Source of the DNA: Flavobacteriales bacterium
Lineage (GTDB): Bacteria; Bacteroidota; Bacteroidia; Flavobacteriales; BACL11
DNA length: 12,734 nucleotides
Reading direction: 5' to 3'
NCBI GenBank assembly: GCA_018675825.1
Contig: JABGXK010000145.1
Coordinates: forward strand, 1-12,734
In this document: positions 8,137 through 12,734 of the stretch, in pieces
Numbering within the stretch: position 1 is the first letter of the stretch
Layout: each line of letters begins with the position of its first letter
Made by a program: the position numbers and the translations under genes
The notes under the pieces: model-generated
The model's input: the letters and a program-made list of their open reading frames with translations, nothing else
Told to the model about the DNA's origin: nothing
Databases searched by the model: none

Positions 8137-8572
8137 TTCTAAGCATATTCATAGTTAATGATATTAATATTAATATGAATGAAAGACCAAAATAAAGTAG
8201 ATTCATTTTAAATTTTGCTGCACCTGAACTTAAATTCTTAGCATAGACTAATCCTAAATGCCCAAAAATTATAGCAAATAACATCAGAATTGTATGTTCT
8301 ATCGCCCAAAACCTTGATGAAAAATAATCATTTGCATTAGTTTGACTTATAAAATCTTCTAGCTTATTCATATGAATATAATAAAGCAATAAACCTAAAA
8401 CAAGTTCTAAATATAGTAGAACTACCGCAACAACTGGAATTAGAAAGTCATAGAACTTGGAAAAAACTAATCTCTTAAATAAACCAATACAAGATCTAAC
8501 AACAATATAAAAAGCAACGAGCGTTAGTATAATGCTTATAATAATATGTGCAATTAAAATAGCTGAGTACAT
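8129..8572 (-). CDS. Small four-helix membrane protein, cytochrome b-like
   Basis: A 147-residue integral membrane protein with four predicted helices (about residues 4-24, 43-66, 89-109 and 125-143). It resembles a small Bacteroidota family that often carries the label cytochrome B. Its most conserved part is the RFWAIEHTILML stretch before and inside helix 3, followed by a second histidine in GHLGLVYAK. Candidate heme ligands are His9 in helix 1, and His93 and His105 at the two ends of helix 3; His67 lies at the end of helix 2. Heme binding is an inference from the label and histidine placement, not from a recognised motif. A TTG three codons upstream (8581) keeps the frame open, but the ATG at 8572 gives the family-like start MYSAIL and is preferred. 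It lies between the flavin protein and the regulator and may carry electrons across the inner membrane or serve as an accessory subunit. Confidence 0.72.
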   Translation of the reverse strand: MYSAILIAHIIISIILTLVAFYIVVRSCIGLFKRLVFSKFYDFLIPVVAVVLLYLELVLGLLLYYIHMNKLEDFISQTNANDYFSSRFWAIEHTILMLFAIIFGHLGLVYAKNLSSGAAKFKMNLLYFGLSFILILISLTMNMLRNA

Positions 8573-8638
8573 TAAGAACAAATCTAATAAAAACGAAAGA
8601 AGAAACTACATTAAAAAATTACTGATATTATCTTTAAA

Positions 8639-9145
8639 TTATATGTTTTTTAAGTCCTCTAAAATAAAATCAATATAGCTACATAAAGAGTGAACAGATA
8701 TTGTTGCTCCAGAAATTGCTTGAACTTGATTTTTAGATCCAAGCATACTGTCAGTTAATTTAGAAAATTGACGTAGCCATTTTTTATTACTTATTTCATA
8801 GCCCCAATTTTCTCTATATTTTATAACCTCTAAATATTCAATTTTAAAATTTAAATTTAAGATCACAAAAAAATCAAAGTTATTATACTTGCTAGGCGCT
8901 TTTGCTGTAACTACAAAACCCTTTCTGATTCCATTTTCAATAACCTCATAATAAAATATCCCATTATCAGAATACCTTATCAATTCTACTAAATAATCAT
9001 CGTGATTGTTTTGAATTAAATGTTTAGAAACTTGACTGTCAATTATTTTCCAATCTAAAATAGCTGGATCCCAAATATTTTTAAAAGATAAAGAACCTAC
9101 CACGGCTATCAAAATAGATGTGGTAGTTAAAAGCTTATAAAACAT
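8639..9145 (-). CDS. Exported or membrane-anchored FMN-binding domain protein (flavinylation motif)
   Basis: A 168-residue protein with an N-terminal hydrophobic segment (about residues 3-20) acting as anchor or signal peptide, then an extracytoplasmic domain. Residues about 72-156 fit the FMN_bind fold, the same domain as in NqrC and RnfG: a strand region GFVVTAKAP, then DFFVILNLNFKIEYLEVIKYRE and the closing QAISGATISVHSL. The SGAT motif (145-148) is where the transferase ApbE attaches FMN covalently to threonine, so Thr148 is the predicted flavin carrier. ApbE is not encoded in this window and would have to act from elsewhere. The start ATG at 9145 is 20 bases after the porin gene. The role is likely one-electron or two-electron transfer on the outer face of the inner membrane, perhaps with the neighbouring four-helix protein. 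Confidence 0.83.
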   Translation of the reverse strand: MFYKLLTTTSILIAVVGSLSFKNIWDPAILDWKIIDSQVSKHLIQNNHDDYLVELIRYSDNGIFYYEVIENGIRKGFVVTAKAPSKYNNFDFFVILNLNFKIEYLEVIKYRENWGYEISNKKWLRQFSKLTDSMLGSKNQVQAISGATISVHSLCSYIDFILEDLKNI

Positions 9146-9165
9146 ATACTAATAAATTTATTTTA

Positions 9166-10350
9166 CTAAAACCAAATTGCTGTTCCAAAATTTAATTTTT
9201 CTGATTTATTACTGGTTTCAGAAGCATTAGAAAGAATTTGATAATCAAACTTTAACATTGCTCCTTTAGCTACTTTCCAACCTAAACCAAAAGTCATTTC
9301 TGTTCTATTATATGTATCATTTTTGAAAGTTACTGCATCAACATCAGAATGAGTGTCGTAATTTTCATATCTAAAAAACCCTATTAGTTCTTCGTTTGTA
9401 TTTTTCTTGCTTAATAAATCATAACCTACTTCAGCATAGTAACCAGATAGTTGCTTTCCTATATCTGAATTAGATTTAATATTATATTGTTCAGTATTTG
9501 ATATATTGGCAACAATATATTGACCTCTTAATTGTAAAGGGCCTTTATTATATCTTGCATCAATACCTAGCATTTCAATTCCAACTATAGTAGAATCTGC
9601 TGAAGCAAGCTCAAAATCATTATTTAGATCCAGGTTATTATATTCTTCACTTTCAGAGCCCCCAATATAAGCTGAGATTCCTAGAGATAAGCCTGGTTCT
9701 CCATAATAATTAACTCTAGCAGCAAAATCTAGTTTAGTCATATATGATTCTGCTCCTTTTTGTCTACCGCCTCTTAATCCACTACCACCGCTAAATGATC
9801 CTTGTCCATCTGAATAACCACTAAAGCCATTAATAGCCATTAATTCATAATTAATAGAATATGATTTCAAACGACCACTGACTCCAACACCTATTTCTCT
9901 CCATGTAGTAGGTACAATATATTTATCAACATTTGTTCTTTCAACGCCATTAAACGTTGGAGGCTCGTGATATAAATTTTGTATTCCCATAGGAATTAAC
10001 ATTAAGCCCGCATTTAAATTAAATTGATCATTTAACTTATGACTAAGAAAGGCTTGCTCAACATATACCTCAACAACATGTTCAAATTCTACCTCAGCAA
10101 CAAAAGAAGTATTCTCATTAAAATTATAACCAAAAAATGTGACAAAACGGTGGACATCTAATTTACTGTTGTTAAAAATATTATCATTAGAAATTGCTTT
10201 ATTAAAATCAATTTGAGCATAACCCCCAACATGTAATCCTTCATCTCCTTTCAATATTCTACTAGATGTATTACCATTTAAAGTAGTTTGAGCATGTGCA
10301 AAGTTTACTAAACCAACACATACTATTAGTATTAAAAAATATAACTTCAT
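9166..10350 (-). CDS. Outer-membrane porin-like beta-barrel protein
   Basis: A 394-residue outer-membrane protein. Residues 1-20 are a typical signal peptide, with likely cleavage after AHA before QTT. The mature part shows alternating hydrophobic strands such as GLHVGGYAQIDFN near residue 40, FVAEVEFEHV, LQLRGQYIVA and MTFGLGWKVA, and ends in a phenylalanine (FGTAIWF), as most barrels do for BAM recognition. A conserved stretch near residues 128-157 (HEPPTFNGVERTNVDK then PTTWREIGVG) is characteristic of a Bacteroidota porin family that resembles phosphate-selective O/P porins; the substrate cannot be deduced. A glycine/serine-rich loop lies around 176-195 and may be an extracellular loop or plug. 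It is the first gene of the - strand operon, with an A-rich leader and a candidate promoter upstream. Pairing with an FMN protein suggests passage of a redox substrate or metal compound, but this is inference. Confidence 0.85.
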   Translation of the reverse strand: MKLYFLILIVCVGLVNFAHAQTTLNGNTSSRILKGDEGLHVGGYAQIDFNKAISNDNIFNNSKLDVHRFVTFFGYNFNENTSFVAEVEFEHVVEVYVEQAFLSHKLNDQFNLNAGLMLIPMGIQNLYHEPPTFNGVERTNVDKYIVPTTWREIGVGVSGRLKSYSINYELMAINGFSGYSDGQGSFSGGSGLRGGRQKGAESYMTKLDFAARVNYYGEPGLSLGISAYIGGSESEEYNNLDLNNDFELASADSTIVGIEMLGIDARYNKGPLQLRGQYIVANISNTEQYNIKSNSDIGKQLSGYYAEVGYDLLSKKNTNEELIGFFRYENYDTHSDVDAVTFKNDTYNRTEMTFGLGWKVAKGAMLKFDYQILSNASETSNKSEKLNFGTAIWF

Positions 10351-10380
10351 TTTTATTAATTTATTTATTTATTTTTATTT
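10351..10380 (-). repeat. A/T-only leader with short AAAT repeats before the porin gene
   Basis: The 30 bases directly before the porin ATG contain only A and T, with a run of AAAT units on the - strand and no Shine-Dalgarno sequence. A-rich, unstructured leaders of this kind are usual before well-expressed Bacteroidota genes. A slippage-prone repeat is possible but the run is short and imperfect. Confidence 0.45.
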
Positions 10381-10399
10381 AGACTTATTATTAATAGTG

Positions 10400-10428
10400 C
10401 AAATATAAGTAGTTTATTATATTTACAT
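10400..10428 (-). promoter_or_regulatory. Candidate Bacteroidota-type promoter for the porin operon
   Basis: Read on the - strand, TATATTTG at 10407-10400 is a full match to the Bacteroidota -7 consensus TAnnTTTG. Upstream, with an 18-base spacer, ATG at 10428-10426 is a two-of-three match to the -33 TTG. The predicted start of transcription falls about 45 bases before the porin ATG, leaving an A/T-only leader. AT richness makes chance matches easy, so the call rests on position plus consensus. Confidence 0.5.
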
Positions 10429-10455
10429 TGGTTATAAACTATTTATTTAGATTAA
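10428..10455 (+). promoter_or_regulatory. Weak candidate promoter for the DCC protein-hemW pair
   Basis: TTG at 10428-10430 is followed after 17 bases by TAGATTAA at 10448-10455, which keeps TA and the first two T of TAnnTTTG but lacks the last two positions. It would share base 10428 with the -33 element of the opposite promoter. This is only a suggestion. Confidence 0.25.
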
Positions 10456-10463
10456 ATTTAAAT

Positions 10464-10469
10464 AAGGAG
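10464..10469 (+). promoter_or_regulatory. Shine-Dalgarno-like site before the DCC-family gene
   Basis: AAGGAG lies 11 bases before the ATG at 10481. It is a good anti-Shine-Dalgarno match at slightly long spacing, and stands out because nearly all other genes here have A-rich leaders without such a site. Confidence 0.4.
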
Positions 10470-10480
10470 AAAAACTAGAT

Positions 10481-10876
10481 ATGAAAAAAATAATTCTATT
10501 TGATGGGTACTGTAATTTATGTAACAGCTTCGTCAATAAAATCATTAGATTGGATAGTGATAAGAGATTTCTATTTGCGCCTTTACAAGGTAAAAAAGGG
10601 AAAGAGGTGATTAAACAATTTGAATTGCAAAAAAAAAATATTGATTCAATAGTACTATACAGTGACAAGAAAATAAAAATAAAATCTAAAGCAGTCATTG
10701 ATATTATTTACAATATGAGCCCTCTATTTAGATTTATAATAATTTTTAAGATTATTCCTTATTTTATTTTAGATCTCATTTATGATATTATTGCGCAAAG
10801 AAGATATCGATGGTTTGGCAAAAGAAATAAATGTATGATTCCTAATAAAAACATAACATCTAGATTTATAGAATAA
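10481..10876 (+). CDS. DCC-family (DUF393) thiol-disulfide oxidoreductase-like protein
   Basis: A 131-residue protein of the DCC family. The hallmark is at the N-terminus: FDGYCNLCNSFV, with the CxxC pair Cys11/Cys14 following an FDG strand as in thioredoxin-like folds. The rest also matches the family: FAPLQGKKGKE (strand and helix), DSIVLY, then the C-terminal RRYRWFGKRNKCMIP with a third conserved cysteine (Cys118). The region about 80-104 is hydrophobic and may contact a membrane, as in other members. The reaction has not been established for the family; redox activity is inferred from the CxxC motif. It is divergent from the porin operon and 32 bases upstream of hemW, with which it is probably transcribed. 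The ATG at 10481 follows a good AAGGAG site. Confidence 0.87.
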   Translation: MKKIILFDGYCNLCNSFVNKIIRLDSDKRFLFAPLQGKKGKEVIKQFELQKKNIDSIVLYSDKKIKIKSKAVIDIIYNMSPLFRFIIIFKIIPYFILDLIYDIIAQRRYRWFGKRNKCMIPNKNITSRFIE

Positions 10877-10908
10877 ATAGTTAGTAAATTTACATTTTAA
10901 AAAAAACC

Positions 10909-12036
10909 TTGGCTGGAATATACATACACATTCCCTATTGCAAACAAAAATGTAATTACTGTAATTTTCATTTCTCAATAAATAAGAATAATGTAGATGA
11001 TATGATTTCTAGTATGGTAATAGAGCTAGAATCAAGGGTGGATTATTTAGAAAATAAGAAAATAGAAACTATATACTTTGGTGGTGGCACACCCTCTATT
11101 ATTAACTACAAATATATTAGAAAATTACTTTCTAAAATAAGAGATGTTTACAATGTAACGGCAAATCCTGAAATCACAATGGAGTTTAATCCAGATGACA
11201 TTGAGACTGAAAAGCTAGTTCAATTAAAAGGTTTAGGCGTAAATAGACTTAGTATTGGTATTCAATCTTTTGATGATAAAGATTTAATTTTTATGAATAG
11301 AAGCCATAATTCTCAAGAAGCTATTAATTCTGTAAGAATTGCACAAGAGAATGGATTTAAGAATATAACAGTAGATTTAATATACGGACTTCCGGATCAA
11401 ACAAATAAAAAATGGGAAGAAAATCTTAATAGAATAAATGAGTTATACATTGATCATTTCTCTGCATATGCATTAACCGTTGAGCCTAAAACTGAATTAG
11501 ATTTTTTAATAAAACAGAAAAAAATAAAACCACTAAGTGATGTTTTAACTACAGAACATTTCAAAATATTACAAAAAAAATCAGAAGAAATGGGATATAT
11601 ACAATATGAAATCTCTAATTTTTGTAGAGATAGAAAATTATCAGAACACAACTCGTCATACTGGAAAAATAAATGGTACCTCGGGATAGGGCCTTCTGCC
11701 CATTCTTACAATGGTACAAGTAGGCAGTGGAATATTGCTAGCAACTCAAAATATATAACAAACATTCAAAATAGATGTCAATATTTTGAAATTGAAATAT
11801 TGAATTCAAATCAAATATATAATGATTATATACTTACCTCTTTAAGAACAACATGGGGCGTTAGTAAAGATTATATTTTAAAAAATTTCAGTAAAGACAT
11901 TCATAATTACTTTATTAAAGCAACTAAAAAGTGGATATCAAATAAACAAATGAAACTAACAAATGGCAACTATAAACTAACTAAAGAAGGAATGTTATTT
12001 GCTGATAAGATATCGACAGACCTTTTTATGATTTAA
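10909..12036 (+). CDS. hemW: HemW, radical SAM heme chaperone
   Basis: A 375-residue radical S-adenosylmethionine protein that resembles coproporphyrinogen III oxidase HemN but belongs to the HemW group, which binds heme and delivers it to respiratory proteins. The iron-sulfur motif is Cys11, Cys15, Cys18 in PYCKQKCNYCNF, the CxxxCxxC of the superfamily. Other family blocks are YFGGGTPS, EFNPDDIE, GVNRLSIGIQSFDD, DLIYGLPDQT, YEISNF, EHNSSYWKNKWYLGIGPSAHSY and a C-terminal wing ending ADKISTDLF. Translation starts with TTG at 10909: upstream the frame meets a stop at 10885 and contains no ATG, and MAGIYIHIP is exactly the expected family start. The true N-terminus is thus well supported despite the rare codon. 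The last 42 bases overlap the end of the convergent glycosyltransferase gene. HemN itself is not excluded by sequence alone, but the short N-terminus favours HemW. Confidence 0.93.
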   Translation: MAGIYIHIPYCKQKCNYCNFHFSINKNNVDDMISSMVIELESRVDYLENKKIETIYFGGGTPSIINYKYIRKLLSKIRDVYNVTANPEITMEFNPDDIETEKLVQLKGLGVNRLSIGIQSFDDKDLIFMNRSHNSQEAINSVRIAQENGFKNITVDLIYGLPDQTNKKWEENLNRINELYIDHFSAYALTVEPKTELDFLIKQKKIKPLSDVLTTEHFKILQKKSEEMGYIQYEISNFCRDRKLSEHNSSYWKNKWYLGIGPSAHSYNGTSRQWNIASNSKYITNIQNRCQYFEIEILNSNQIYNDYILTSLRTTWGVSKDYILKNFSKDIHNYFIKATKKWISNKQMKLTNGNYKLTKEGMLFADKISTDLFMI

Positions 12037-12734
12037 AATCTCTAAAAAATATTTTTCATACTTATTAACTATTAAATCCCACCGATATTTTTCATTTACT
12101 ATATTAAGATTTGCCTCAACAAAAGCTTCTCTATATTTTAATATGCTATTATCATCTAAAAGCTTAACTAGATCATTAACTCTTTGAAATGAATAAGTCT
12201 GATTATTAATGACAGATTTATTAAATGGGTTGTCATGAATTATGATAAAAGCTTTTGCAGCCATAGCTTCAATTAATGCTGGGTTAGTGCCTCCCACTGA
12301 ATGCCCATGTAAGTAATAAGACGCATAAAATCTAAATGTATCTAATTCCTTTTTATTAAAAATTGCACCCAAGAAATAAACTCCAGTATCTTTATACTTT
12401 TTCTTTAAAAAGGCGCCATAATGGGTGTCGTGATTACCAATAATATAATAAGGTAAATTGTTTGTTGATGTAATATAGGCATCACACATTAATTCTAAAT
12501 TATTTTCAGGCTCTAATCTTGCTATAGTAAGTATAAAATCACCCTCTTCTTTTAAATATTTTTCTATATCTAATCTTTGTAGTTCTAAAACTTTCTCTGT
12601 CCCATATGCAATAAATTCTGACTCTCTATTGTATTCCTCCTTAATATATTTTTGAATAGCTATATTATCAGCAACTAAAAAGTCTGAATTAGATACGCCA
12701 AATTTTTCTAAATTTCTTGTTATTTTTCTTACTA
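11995..12734 (-). CDS. GT4-type glycosyltransferase (DUF1972-associated, rhamnosyltransferase-like), 5' end missing
   Basis: The C-terminal half of a sugar transferase that uses a nucleotide sugar to build surface polysaccharide. The frame stays open from its stop at 11995 to the right edge of the window, so the N-terminal acceptor domain lies outside; an internal ATG at 12489 is not the start. Translation from the edge gives ADNIAIQKYIKEEYN, then EFIAYGTE, and ILTIARLEPENN, all typical of the hinge and start of the donor-binding domain. Further on come the strand YYIIGNHD, then YYLHGHSVGGTNPALIEAMA, which carries the conserved glycine loop and the E-x7-E-like region that binds the donor sugar nucleotide. 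The pattern is that of DUF1972/GT4 proteins often annotated as rhamnosyltransferases. The C-terminal tail (KKVCRYLISK and the residues before it) is encoded inside the hemW 3' end. The donor and acceptor are unknown. Confidence 0.87.
   Translation of the reverse strand, partial: VRKITRNLEKFGVSNSDFLVADNIAIQKYIKEEYNRESEFIAYGTEKVLELQRLDIEKYLKEEGDFILTIARLEPENNLELMCDAYITSTNNLPYYIIGNHDTHYGAFLKKKYKDTGVYFLGAIFNKKELDTFRFYASYYLHGHSVGGTNPALIEAMAAKAFIIIHDNPFNKSVINNQTYSFQRVNDLVKLLDDNSILKYREAFVEANLNIVNEKYRWDLIVNKYEKYFLEILNHKKVCRYLISK

Noticed and set aside
8573..8581. TTG at 8581 as start of the four-helix protein
   Set aside because: The ATG three codons later gives the start expected for related proteins (MYSAIL), and TTG would add only three residues.
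10884..10893. Perfect 10-base palindrome GTAAATTTAC between the DCC gene and hemW
   Set aside because: It has no loop and is all but A/T, so it cannot form a terminator hairpin; such palindromes are expected by chance at this base composition.

Overview
The window looks like a chromosomal segment of a low-GC member of the Bacteroidota, probably Flavobacteriia or a close marine relative. The evidence is a very AT-rich sequence with mostly purine/A-rich leaders instead of clear Shine-Dalgarno sites, a type IX secretion (T9SS) sorting tail on the first protein, a Bacteroidota-style AsmA-like protein and histidine kinases, and a match to the Bacteroidota -7 promoter consensus TAnnTTTG. Gene density is very high. 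There is no RNA gene, mobile element or CRISPR array, and no gene-free stretch longer than about 130 bases. The assignment to phylum is an inference from these features; no database was searched.

Left block (1-5397, + strand). The 3' part of a secreted alpha/beta-hydrolase with a T9SS tail is followed at short spacing by a divergent RsuA/RluB-type pseudouridine synthase, a large AsmA-like envelope protein and an orphan membrane histidine kinase. Gaps of 6, 44 and 23 bases suggest co-transcription, though an internal promoter cannot be excluded.

Middle block (10350 down to 5377, - strand). Six genes lie head to tail: an outer-membrane porin-like barrel, an exported FMN-binding domain protein with an SGAT flavinylation motif, a small four-helix membrane protein related to proteins labelled cytochrome b, an OmpR-type response regulator, its histidine kinase, and a fused MsrB-MsrA methionine sulfoxide reductase. 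The last four genes overlap one another, with junctions of 8, 1 and 20 bases, so they are probably translationally coupled. A candidate Bacteroidota promoter sits upstream of the porin gene. This is the most interesting part of the window: it joins an outer-membrane pore, envelope redox proteins, a sensor pair and an oxidised-methionine repair enzyme, which resembles in logic (not in homology) the HprSR-MsrPQ system of E. coli.

Right block (10481-12036, + strand, then - strand to the end). Divergent from the porin operon are a DCC-family (DUF393) thiol oxidoreductase-like protein and the HemW heme chaperone, which starts with TTG. The last gene is the C-terminal part of a GT4-type glycosyltransferase of the DUF1972-associated kind, entering from the right edge on the - strand. 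It may be the border of a surface polysaccharide locus.

Both convergent junctions (4126-5397 against 5377-6219, and 10909-12036 against 11995-12734) are made by overlapping coding ends, 21 and 42 bases respectively, leaving no room for an intergenic terminator.
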